Below are positions 23,901 to 35,610 of a DNA stretch of 64,000 nucleotides, piece after piece. This DNA comes from Henricia sp. BOLD:AAB3569 (lineage: Eukaryota > Echinodermata > Asteroidea > Spinulosida > Echinasteridae), in the NCBI GenBank assembly GCA_037783545.1, contig JBBELK010000388.1, forward strand, positions 186,001 through 250,000. The letters are read 5' to 3'. Below the pieces are notes generated by a model. It saw nothing but the letters and a program-made list of their open reading frames with translations. It searched no databases and was not told the origin of the DNA. Made by a program: the position numbers and the translations under genes. Position 1 is the first letter of the stretch. The number at the start of each line of letters is the position of its first letter.

Positions 23901-26900
23901 TGTTCTTCAAGGGCACAGTTTTGGCAGGAAACCAACAGCAACCTTGCACAACTTGTGAATTGTTGTTCTTCTTGCAATAATGTTAACAAATTACACATTT
24001 AAGGCTCAATCTGCAGTGCATATGCGTACAGTATGACTGCTTACTAAATAAATGTAATCAAAAGTAATCGAGTAAACTAGACTTTACAAAGCACATCCAC
24101 TTCCGCTGAGTGTACCGCTGCAGAATATGGATGTGCCTTGGACGTAATTGTGCAGGGTACATGTATTGATAAGCCTACCCAATATCATCAATTGTAGTAA
24201 ACTAGACTAAATGTAATCAAAAGTTATCGAGTAAACTAGACTTAACAGAGCACATTCACTTCCGCTGAGGTACCGCTGCGGAACATGGATGCGCCTTAAA
24301 CGTAATTGCGCAGAGATAAGGTGAAAACGTCACCCTTTGTGTGTTGGCAACTGACGTCACACTTTTGTAGTCTGTTGTAGTAAACTAGACTGAATGTAAT
24401 TAAAAGTAATCGAGTAAACTAGGGTATTGTGCAGCGCATTGATATGCCTACCCTGAGGTACATGTACCTACCTGAGGTACATGTGCCTTAAACGTAATTG
24501 TCCAGGGTATTGATATGCCTACCCGTGGGTATTGATAAGCCTACCCAATCTCATCAATTGTAGTAAACTAGACTAAATGTAATCGAGTAAACTAGGGTAT
24601 TGATATGCCTACCCTGGGGGTATTGATAAGCCTACCCCATCTTCGGTATTCTATAAACAGTTATTTGGCACAGTGTATTCTTTAAAACCTTTTTGGTAAA
24701 TCGCTGTGCATTCATCTAAATTTGGAACCTTTGGTCACATGTCATGTTTTAACGAAGACTCAATAAATCCTTGTACGACGACAGAGAACAAAAACCATTT
24801 GGCGTTTCGTCTCGTTCGTTTGTCTCAGCATAATGCATTTTACCGCATAAACGATAAAATAATTTATGCTGAGCGAACGCGGTCTTGTTGATAGGAGATT
24901 CGGCGCGGTTATGTTCCCCTTCGAAGCCTTTTTGCACACGAGTTTCTGCACGGTTTGCCAGCCGGAGTTTGCGGACGCAAGCGAAGTCTTCTGTGGGCCA
25001 CCCTACTGAATATGCAGTGGCATTGAACGAAGGATTCTGGGCAGCCAATCACTGCAGGCCCTTCAGCCCGCACCGCCAAACCTTCGCGCGCGTAAACATC
25101 ACAAAGTCGCGTACTTGGATGAGTTAACATGCTTAATTTGTTAACGACCCACCTCCACCCCGAGCGACCACCTCTTCGGTTTAAGTGTTGTTCTTCAAGG
25201 GCACAGTTTTGGCAGGAAACCAACAGCAACCTTGCACAACTTGTGAATTGTTGTTCTTCTTGCAATAATGTTAACAAATTACACATTTAAGGCTCAATCT
25301 GCAGTGCATATGCGTACAGTATGACTGCTTACTAAATAAATGTAATCAAAAGTAATCGAGTAAACTAGACTTTACAAAGCACATCCACTTCCGCTGAGTG
25401 TACCGCTGCGGAATATGGATGTGCCTTGGACGTAATTGTGCAGGGTACATGTATTGATAAGCCTACCCAATATCATCAATTGTAGTAAACTAGACTAAAT
25501 GTAATCAAAAGTTATCGAGTAAACTAGACTTAACAGAGCACATTCACTTCCGCTGAGGTACCGCTGCGGAACATGGATGCGCCTTAAACGTAATTGCGCT
25601 GGGATAAGGTGAAAACGTCACCCTTTGTGTGTTGGCAACTGACGTCACACTTTTGTAGTCTGTTGTAGTAAACTAGACTGAATGTAATTAAAAGTAATCG
25701 AGTAAACTAGGGTATTGTGCAGCGTATTGATATGCCTACCCTGAGGTACATGTACCTACCTGAGGTACATGTGCCTTAAACGTAATTGTCCAGGGTATTG
25801 ATATGCCTACCCGTGGGTATTGATAAGCCTACCCAATCTCATCAATTGTAGTAAACTAGACTAAATGTAATTAAAAGTAATCGAGTAAACTAGGGTATTG
25901 ATATGCCTACCCTGGGGGTATTGATAAGCCTACCCCATCTTCGGTATTCTATAAACAGTTATTTGGCACAGTGTATTCTTTAAAACCTTTTTGGTAAATC
26001 GCTGTGCATTCATCTAAATTTGGAACCTTTGGTCACATGTCATGTTTTAACGAAGACTCAATAAATCCTTGTACGACGACAGAGAACAAAAACCATTTGG
26101 CGTTTCGTCTCGTTCGTTTGTCTCAGCATAATGCATTTTACCGCATAAACGATAAAATAATTTATGCTGAGCGAACGCGGTCTTGTTGATAGGAGATTCG
26201 GCGCGGTTATGTTCCCCTTCGAAGCCTTTTTGCACACGAGTTTCTGCACGGTTTGCCAGCCGGAGTTTGCGGACGCAAGCGAAGTCTTCTGTGGGCCACC
26301 CTACTGAATATGCAGTGGCATTGAACGAAGGATTCTGGGCAGCCAATCACTGCAGGCCCTTCAGCCCGCACCGCCAAACCTTCGCGCGCGTAAACATCAC
26401 AAAGTCGCGTACTTGGATGAGTTAACATGCTTAATTTGTTAACGACCCACCTCCACCCCGAGCGACCACCTCTTCGGTTTAAGTGTTGTTCTTCAAGGGC
26501 ACAGTTTTGGCAGGAAACCAACAGCAACCTTGCACAACTTGTGAATTGTTGTTCTTCTTGCAATAATGTTAACAAATTACACATTTAAGGCTCAATCTGC
26601 AGTGCATATGCGTACAGTATGACTGCTTACTAAATAAATGTAATCAAAAGTAATCGAGTAAACTAGACTTTACAAAGCACATCCACTTCCGCTGAGTGTA
26701 CCGCTGCGGAATATGGATGTGCCTTGGACGTAATTGTGCAGGGTACATGTATTGATAAGCCTACCCAATATCATCAATTGTAGTAAACTAGACTAAATGT
26801 AATCAAAAGTTATCGAGTAAACTAGACTTAACAGAGCACATTCACTTCCGCTGAGGTACCGCTGCGGAACATGGATGCGCCTTAAACGTAATTGCGCTGG

Positions 26901-29900
26901 GATAAGGTGAAAACGTCACCCTTTGTGTGTTGGCAACTGACGTCACACTTTTGTAGTCTGTTGTAGTAAACTAGACTGAATGTAATTAAAAGTAATCGAG
27001 TAAACTAGGGTATTGTGCAGCGTATTGATATGCCTACCCTGAGGTACATGTACCTACCTGAGGTACATGTGCCTTAAACGTAATTGTCCAGGGTATTGAT
27101 ATGCCTACCCGTGGGTATTGATAAGCCTACCCAATCTCATCAATTGTAGTAAACTAGACTAAATGTAATTAAAAGTAATCGAGTAAACTAGGGTATTGAT
27201 ATGCCTACCCTGGGGGTATTGATAAGCCTACCCCATCTTCGGTATTCTATAAACAGTTATTTGGCACAGTGTATTCTTTAAAACCTTTTTGGTAAATCGC
27301 TGTGCATTCATCTAAATTTGGAACCTTTGGTCACATGTCATGTTTTAACGAAGACTCAATAAATCCTTGTACGACGACAGAGAACAAAAACCATTTGGCG
27401 TTTCGTCTCGTTCGTTTGTCTCAGCATAATGCATTTTACCGCATAAACGATAAAATAATTTATGCTGAGCGAACGCGGTCTTGTTGATAGGAGATTCGGC
27501 GCGGTTTTGTTCCCCTTCGAAGCCTTTTTGCACACGAGTTTCTGCACGGTTTGCCAGCCGGAGTTTGCGGACGCAAGCGAAGTCTTCTGTGGGCCACCCT
27601 ACTGAATATGCAGTGGCATTGGGCGAAGGATTCTGGGCAGCCAATCACTGCAGGCCCTTCAGCCCGCACCGCCAAACCTTCGCGCGCGTAAACATCACAA
27701 AGTCGCGTACTTGGATGAGTTAACATGCTTAATTTGTTAACGACCCACCTCCACCCCGAGCGACCACCTCTTCGGTTTAAGTGTCGTTCTTCAAGGGCAC
27801 AGTTTTGGCAGGAAACCAACAGCAACCTTGCACAACTTGTGAATTGTTGTTCTTCTTGCAATAATGTTAACAAATTACACATTTAAGGCTCAATCTGCAG
27901 TGCATATGCGTACAGTATGACTGCTTACTAAATAAATGTAATCAAAAGTAATCGAGTAAACTAGACTTTACAAAGCACATCCACTTCCGCTGAGTGTACC
28001 GCTGCGGAATATGGATGTGCCTTGGACGTAATTGTGCAGGGTACATGTATTGATAAGCCTACCCAATATCATCAATTGTAGTAAACTAGACTAAATGTAA
28101 TCAAAAGTTATCGAGTAAACTAGACTTAACAGAGCACATTCACTTCCGCTGAGGTACCGCTGCGGAACATGGATGCGCCTTAAACGTAATTGCGCAGGGA
28201 TAAGGTGAAAACGTCACCCTTTGTGTGTTGGCAACTGACGTCACACTTTTGTAGTCTGTTGTAGTAAACTAGACTGAATGTAATTAAAAGTAATCGAGTA
28301 AACTAGGGTATTGTGCAGCGTATTGATATGCCTACCCTGAGGTACATGTACCTACCTGAGGTACATGTGCCTTAAACGTAATTGTCCAGGGTATTGATAT
28401 GCCTACCCGTGGGTATTGATAAGCCTACCCAATCTCATCAATTGTAGTAAACTAGACTAAATGTAATTAAAAGTAATCGAGTAAACTAGGGTATTGATAT
28501 GCCTACCCTGGGGGTATTGATAAGCCTACCCCATCTTCGGTATTCTATAAACAGTTATTTGGCACAGTGTATTCTTTAAAACCTTTTTGGTAAATCGCTG
28601 TGCATTCATCTAAATTTGGAACCTTTGGTCACATGTCATGTTTTAACGAAGACTCAATAAATCCTTGTACGACGACAGAGAACAAAAACCATTTGGCGTT
28701 TCGTCTCGTTCGTTTGTCTCAGCATAATGCATTTTACCGCATAAACGATAAAATAATTTATGCTGAGCGAACGCGGTCTTGTTGATAGGAGATTCGGCGC
28801 GGTTATGTTCCCCTTCGAAGCCTTTTTGCACACGAGTTTCTGCACGGTTTGCCAGCCGGAGTTTGCGGACGCAAGCGAAGTCTTCTGTGGGCCACCCTAC
28901 TGAATATGCAGTGGCATTGAACGAAGGATTCTGGGCAGCCAATCACTGCAGGCCCTTCAGCCCGCACCGCCAAACCTTCGCGCGCGTAAACATCACAAAG
29001 TCGCGTACTTGGATGAGTTAACATGCTTAATTTGTTAACGACCCACCTCCACCCCGAGCGACCACCTCTTCGGTTTAAGTGTTGTTCTTCAAGGGCACAG
29101 TTTTGGCAGGAAACCAACAGCAACCTTGCACAACTTGTGAATTGTTGTTCTTCTTGCAATAATGTTAACAAATTACACATTTAAGGCTCAATCTGCAGTG
29201 CATATGCGTACAGTATGACTGCTTACTAAATAAATGTAATCAAAAGTAATCGAGTAAACTAGACTTTACAAAGCACATCCACTTCCGCTGAGTGTACCGC
29301 TGCAGAATATGGATGTGCCTTGGACGTAATTGTGCAGGGTACATGTATTGATAAGCCTACCCAATATCATCAATTGTAGTAAACTAGACTAAATGTAATC
29401 AAAAGTTATCGAGTAAACTAGACTTAACAGAGCACATTCACTTCCGCTGAGGTACCGCTGCGGAACATGGATGCGCCTTAAACGTAATTGCGCAGAGATA
29501 AGGTGAAAACGTCACCCTTTGTGTGTTGGCAACTGACGTCACACTTTTGTAGTCTGTTGTAGTAAACTAGACTGAATGTAATTAAAAGTAATCGAGTAAA
29601 CTAGGGTATTGTGCAGCGCATTGATATGCCTACCCTGAGGTACATGTACCTACCTGAGGTACATGTGCCTTAAACGTAATTGTCCAGGGTATTGATATGC
29701 CTACCCGTGGGTATTGATAAGCCTACCCAATCTCATCAATTGTAGTAAACTAGACTAAATGTAATCGAGTAAACTAGGGTATTGATATGCCTACCCTGGG
29801 GGTATTGATAAGCCTACCCCATCTTCGGTATTCTATAAACAGTTATTTGGCACAGTGTATTCTTTAAAACCTTTTTGGTAAATCGCTGTGCATTCATCTA

Positions 29901-30015
29901 AATTTGGAACCTTTGGTCACATGTCATGTTTTAACGAAGACTCAATAAATCCTTGTACGACGACAGAGAACAAAAACCATTTGGCGTTTCGTCTCGTTCG
30001 TTTGTCTCAGCATAA
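20950..30015. repeat. Seven tandem 1.3-kb monomers
   Basis: Monomer starts (TGCATTTTACC): 20950, 22248, 23546, 24834, 26132, 27430, 28728. Five are 1,298 bp and two (23546 and 28728) are 1,288 bp with the same 10-bp loss. Each contains four variants of AGTAATCGAGTAAACTAG, paired GGGTATTGATATGCCTACCC motifs, a GC-rich part with an AGCCAATCAC CCAAT-box-like motif, and the end hairpin. Variant order shows a higher-order period of four monomers (5,182 bp). The 61-140 aa open frames in the monomers overlap on both strands and are not taken as genes. Confidence 0.95.
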
Positions 30016-30722
30016 TGCATTTTACCGCATAAACGATAAAATAATTTATGCTGAGCGAACGCGGTCTTGTTGATAGGAGATTCGGCGCGGTTATGTTCCC
30101 CTTCGAAGCCTTTTTGCACACGAGTTTCTGCACGGTTTGCCAGCCGGAGTTTGCGGACGCAAGCGAAGTCTTCTGTGGGCCACCCTACTGAATATGCAGT
30201 GGCATTGAACGAAGGATTCTGGGCAGCCAATCACTGCAGGCCCTTCAGCCCGCACCGCCAAACCTTCGCGCGCGTAAACATCACAAAGTCGCGTACTTGG
30301 ATGAGTTAACATGCTTAATTTGTTAACGACCCACCTCCACCCCGAGCGACCACCTCTTCGGTTTAAGTGTTGTTCTTCAAGGGCACAGTTTTGGCAGGAA
30401 ACCAACAGCAACCTTGCACAACTTGTGAATTGTTGTTCTTCTTGCAATAATGTTAACAAATTACACATTTAAGGCTCAATCTGCAGTGCATATGCGTACA
30501 GTATGACTGCTTACTAAATAAATGTAATCAAAAGTAATCGAGTAAACTAGACTTTACAAAGCACATCCACTTCCGCTGAGTGTACCGCTGCAGAATATGG
30601 ATGTGCCTTGGACGTAATTGTGCAGGGTACATGTATTGATAAGCCTACCCAATAAATCCTTGTACGACGACAGAGAACAAAAACCATTTGGCGTTTCGTC
30701 TCGTTCGTTTGTCTCAGCATAA
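30016..30722. mobile_element. Last monomer, internally deleted (707 bp)
   Basis: A monomer lacking 591 bp relative to 20290-20880. The junction CCCAATAAATCC near 30650 has a CAAT microhomology shared by both deletion edges. It still ends at CTCAGCATAA, the exact insertion boundary. Confidence 0.85.
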
Positions 30723-31194
30723 ACACAAAAGTGACCAAAGAAAACAATTTCAACTGCAAAGCATAAAAAGCAAACAAAATGTTAAAAACAAAAAAAACCT
30801 AAAAATTGAATGCTGCAAATCAAATATGGTGAATATTTCACCATACTGCATTCGTGCAGTTGTAAATATGTAAATATATGTTGTGTTTGAAAAAAAAAAA
30901 ATATATATATATAAAAAGAAAAAAATATATATAAAATATAAAAAGGGAAATTTACTATACTGGCTATGGTCAAATTAAAGAGACTAGAAACATTATCAAC
31001 ACTCAATGTAAGTTTCCAAAACAAAACATAACAAAACAAAACACTATAAATTAAAGCAAATATTTACACCGACTGGAGAGTTTGTGCTATACAGAAAGAA
31101 TATCTTGTACTTCCAGATTACTTTCAGGTGATTTTAAGCTTCCTGACGAAGTAGAGAAAATTATAATTATTTTCTAGGGACATTTCTCAAATTA

Positions 31195-32170
31195 CGTCAC
31201 TGCCTACAGATTGCCACGTGCATAAGGGTCTTGAGCGTAATGTTATGTGACGTGTATCGGCTATATACCTGATGGCGTTTATTATTATACGCAGTTGCAT
31301 TTTTCCTACAAAGATGGCTGTCTGTGAGAGTGGTCTATAGGTAAAGAGAGTGTGCTCGGCAAATGCATTTTACTTTTTCTTTTATCACCAGACAAGTGCC
31401 GTGGCACTTACGAGCCAAAACGAAAAACAGGTGCCATCAATTGAGTTTTTAGTATCATAGAACTGTACTGAAACCTTTTTTACATTGCGTTTTACAAACA
31501 TCCTGGAAGTCTTTGTTTTGATTTACCTTTTGTTTAAAGCCCCAATACATCATTTGCAGTTACCCAAAATTTTAGTTGACCAGAGAAAACCGAATAAAGT
31601 GTTGATTGCAATGGTTGCAAACACCACATGATTTGTTTCCGTGTAAAATGGTACCAATTTCCAACTGGAGGTGAGTTTTTTTTAATAAGTTGTCTGCAGA
31701 CAATGTTTTTACCATTTATTCACACACACAAAACATGCATGGATTGTTTAGGTTTTCTGAAGTGTTACTGCATCTCTGGGGCTGACATTTCTACAAGGCA
31801 GTTTTATCGACATAAGCTTTTAATTACGTGTGGAAATAACGCCGTTTTTAATCATGTACTCTATCTTTAAAGCCCATTTGCAGATGAAACATTTATTCAT
31901 GTGTCAAGTAGCCTGCACAAATTTCAGCTGCATTAAGTAACATTTTGGGTCTCTGGAAATGATAAAAATAGGTCTTTGAGGTCTATAATTATTATTATTA
32001 TTTTGATTAATTTTTATGACAAGTTTAAGTTTTCATGGCAACCTACTGGCTAGTTATTGTTCTTTATAAAAATGACGCACCTGCAACAAGGTCTGTCAAG
32101 ACTGTGTTTGTTTTTAATCCCTAGGTGATTTAGTAATATTGGCTAGCAGATCACTGGTATTGAACAGTCA
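31195..32170. other. Spacer segment kept in unit B, absent from unit A
   Basis: Unit A passes directly from CAAAT (about 5776) to CTCAGTGCACACTAGC, whereas unit B has about 980 bp in between. It holds a member of the dispersed CAATACATCATTTGCAG repeat (31538-31870). No inverted ends or target duplication, so a deletion in A is the simpler reading. No gene seen. Confidence 0.6.
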
Positions 32171-32885
32171 TCAGTGCACACTAGCAAATATCATTGTACA
32201 TTACACTAACTCTTGTACAATTCGGGTGATCAAAGTCTGGTTAAAGAAAGAAAACTTTGTAAATTCACAAGATGTTTAACAATGTTTTAAAAACTGTGTT
32301 GATACTCAGGCTAGAATAATCATGGAAAATGAACGAATATTATCCTTTATTCATTTAATAAAATATTTGCATCAACGGTGTTTATCGATCATGAAACTCC
32401 TAAAATGAAATTTGTAACTTTCAGCAAACAAGTATATCTGAATTCTGTAAAAATCTGTAAAAAGCCAGTTTTATAGTTTAATAGAAAGCGAAGAAATGTA
32501 TTTTGAATTATGTACAAAATTACACACTGGAATGATTCATTCAGAACCCAAACTCATTGCTTACAATGCAATTATCTCATTTTTAATAGTTCTTGTTCAT
32601 TTTTTTGGTATCAATGTATCGGTATATAGTACAACATCATGGTGATTAATTACAATTCTGCGATGAGGGGGGAGAAAATCTGGTGTGATGAACTATTGTA
32701 TTATGTGTGCTTGCCTTAATAGAATGTGGATTGGAAAGCTGGAGAACAAAAGACAAGGTGAAAGTATTTGTGAGTTCCTACAAAGCAAGATGTAGTTCTA
32801 AGGGGGGAAAAGACATTTCTAAGTAAGAGGAAAAACAGACTGCAAACATTTTTTTGACAGGGTCACACTAGTCCACCACAACTAA

Positions 32886-33076
32886 GGGGCCATCCATAAA
32901 GTACGTAGGCACGGGGGGGGGGAGGGGGAGAGTTATTGGGTTTTTTTTAAGCCAATGCGTACACCTAACGTTAAAGTATATGGGTGACGTCACGAATTTT
33001 GCGTACGTTAAAGTATATGGGCACGGGGGCGGGGGTCTAAAACGTCCGCATTCTGTGCGTATTTATGGATGGCCCC
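32886..33076. mobile_element. MITE, GGGGCCATCCATAAA ends, TAA duplication (spacer B)
   Basis: Orthologous copy of 6487-6674 in spacer B, flanked by TAA at 32883-32885 and 33077-33079. The internal G-run differs in length. Confidence 0.8.
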
Positions 33077-33371
33077 TAAACGAGAGTCACCTGGACTGAA
33101 CTGTCACGAGAAAATCCCACGCCGTTATCGTTTCATCATTTTCCACCACCATATTTGCGAAAAAAGTGCGACATTGCGAATTATTTGCAAAGATATTTAC
33201 GATTTGCGATGTCCCTTGTATGTATACGCCACGATATTATACTAAACAATATTTTGCTCGCTTCATTGGAAAAATAATATCTTAATCAGCAAACTGTGGT
33301 GTGGCGCGTTTGAGATGCGTTCCTGGGGCCCGCTCGGCACGGCTTGTGAATTCGTAATCCATGATCCAAGA

Positions 33372-33680
33372 TTCCGCGCACACTGTGACGAAAAGGCGAA
33401 AAGCACCCTAACATGTAGCTGTGATATTTTTTTCTCAGACCAAATGGCTCCATCCTATAGACAAGACAGTATAGCACACTGCTTTCTTTTCCCCTAAAAT
33501 GAGCCTGTAGGCCTACTTAATTTTTTTTATTATAAAAAGCGATTAGTTACAGTACAAGAGTGGTCCCCATGGCCAGGAATTTGCGTTTTAAACTTTGCAG
33601 GATTTTCCCAGGAGATTTTCAAAAACGGAAAAAAATATATCCCGGCTTTGAAAAAAGGGTTAAAGACAGATAACATGATT
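33372..33680. other. Spacer segment kept in unit B, absent from unit A
   Basis: About 310 bp between two GAT trinucleotides, collapsed to one GAT in unit A (near 6970). This looks like a microhomology deletion in A. No coding signal. Confidence 0.5.
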
Positions 33681-33803
33681 GGGAAAAGGAACAACCGCAT
33701 AACTAATGTTGATAAACTGTCCTGTTTCAGCCACATAATCAGAAAACCTGAAAAATCCGTGCATGGTAAAACAAAGAAGAAGAAGAAGTCTGCAGACAGT
33801 TGA

Positions 33804-34096
33804 TAATAACAGTAATTAGATTTGTATAGCGCACATATCCACCCTGCAGGGTGCTCAAGGCGCTGTTACCATTATTACCGCTGCCATCAGGAAATCACCA
33901 GAACCATTTCGCTTCAACTAGGTGGCTGCTGGTCAGGCGCGCAATTCCCCTTGGCATTCCCCTTAACAGCTTCCCATATATCGCTTTGGTTGACGAGGCA
34001 ACTGGGATTAAGTGCCTTGCCCAGGGACACAGACACGTTGGTCGAAGTGGGGCTCGAACCCCCACCCTCTGATTGGGAGTCCCAATCGCGCTCCCA
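33804..34096 (-). mobile_element. tRNA-derived SINE in spacer B
   Basis: Unit A has the empty site (near 7097). In reverse complement it carries a B-box-like GGGTTCGAGCC in a tRNA-like arm, the central motif CCCTGGGCAAGGCACTTAA, and a 3' part ending GCGCCTTGAGCACC..TGTGCGCTATACAAAT before an ATTATTATT-like tail. The A-box half looks truncated. It inserted after the A/B duplication. Confidence 0.7.
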
Positions 34097-35610
34097 ATTT
34101 AATTCTCTTAGCTCACAAAGGTACCATTTTACCATTGCTATATCAACATCTTTAGTCACATAGGTTTTCCTTGTAAATTCGTTAACTAAAATTTTGGTTA
34201 AAGTTACATTGTCTGTACGTGGTTCTCAGCAAATTCGATTTGTTTTTTCTCAGAACGAATTTTTCAAGCATTTACTTTACTTTTACAAAATAAAAACATC
34301 ATATTTTGTATTTTAGACATCACCAAGTCTGTGAAAAACGCCGTTTTTTGTACGGCTGTTTTTGCGGCTTTGCTTTTAATTGCCGTGAGTTGAATAATTG
34401 CGGACCGACAATAATTCGAAATACAAGTATTGACAGTAATTGTTTGATAACTAAACGTTGGTCGATTTTTGTCGGTTGATGTCTCATTTGAATTAAGGTG
34501 AATAACTTGTATGTTTCTAGAAAAGTATCATCTTTCGACGTGCAACACTCAAATCACGCGGACATATCATCTTTAACTGCAAAACAATGTTAGGGCTTTA
34601 AAACATGGCATTTTCTCCTCAAAAAGTACCATATTTTTTACACGGGAAAAACCATGTGGTGTTTTGTTAGCATTTCCATCAACACATTTAGTCGGGTTTT
34701 TCTTGTCAAATTGCGAAGTACCCGATAAATGTTTGGGTAACTGCAAATGATGTATTGGGCCTGGGGATTTAAAATTTGGATGTTAAATAGGCAGAGATCT
34801 GTGCGCCGAGCTCATGAATATTTTGTATGCCCTCAAATTCTTCTTTATTAGGGAGAGTTGCGAGCTGAACGAGTGTGGTCTTGTGTAAAATATGACTATC
34901 GTCGCTATGTGGGGTATTTTTTCTTCCAACTATAAACATTTTAGACACTGTAGCTCCTATAAGTGGCCCTATTTTGCCCAGTAGCGTATGTGCCTTTGTT
35001 CCAAAATGGATGCTGATCTAGTTAGCAAGTTTCACTGTTGCAGGGGTAGTTTTGTTTCAAGTGGACATTAGGGAATAAAAGTGACGGATTACCCCCATAA
35101 AATTGAACAGAATTGAAAAGATGAGACTTCAGTGAGTATTCTGGTTGTTATCCCGAGAAGCTGAGAGAGTTGTGAGTATTTTTAAATGATTTTTGAAAAT
35201 TGGGCATTTAGCATTGGTTCCTATGGGAGCCCTATTTACTGGGGTGCACCCTTAGGATTAAATCTATATGCCTACTGTAAATTCACTGTAAAATACCGCG
35301 TGCTTGAACGAATTTGCGGCCCAAAGGGATTTTGAGAAACGGCGCAAACCTCCTCGAAAAAGGCGTTATTTCGGCCCAGTTTATTGATTGATTTATTTAT
35401 TTCTGTGGCAGAGGTTTCATCTTCGTCCATTTTGATTTCTACAACAATAAATGTTTTGTTTTGTTGCTGCACGACGCGTGGGTTCAGGAGATGGCGTCAC
35501 AAAAGTACTCGGACGAATCCAATATTTTGTTTTGGGGGAATGGGCCCCACGCTCGATGTACGTTGATCAGCATTCTCATTTCCCTACAGTGGTGCTACCG
35601 CTGATAATTT

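Larger units (their letters stand above)
15403..30722. mobile_element. 15.3-kb head-to-tail tandem insertion (Helitron2/Helentron-like?)
   Basis: Compared with copy A (site between 5324 and 5325, ATAT|ACAC), copy B is interrupted exactly between 15402 and 30723. The insertion starts TGCATTTTACC and ends GTCTCAGCATAA, which are adjacent in every internal monomer, so it is nine head-to-tail elements bounded by the same ends. No target-site duplication is visible. On the minus strand the 5' end is TTATGCTGAG; the inverted partner lies 30 bp inside the other end, followed by a short ATTTTA/TAAAAT hairpin and the terminus. An offset inverted repeat plus end hairpin without target duplication is what Helitron2/Helentron elements show. 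No Rep or helicase frame is seen, so it is non-autonomous if this is right. The family call is inference; the structure is read directly. Confidence 0.8.

Noticed and set aside
20822-30468. Repeated 61-140 aa open frames on both strands of the 1.3-kb monomers
   Set aside because: They overlap each other on opposite strands, have no recognisable motif, and their conservation is explained by monomer identity, not by coding.
20022-30722. CRISPR array or tandem snRNA/5S gene cluster
   Set aside because: The repeats are 1.3 kb without spacers, and I found no U1, U2, U4, U5, U6 or 5S sequence signature in the monomer.
15403-30722. LTR-type element as explanation of the 15-kb insertion
   Set aside because: No TG..CA-bounded long direct terminal repeats, primer site, gag or pol frame; the repeats are many and run head to tail.
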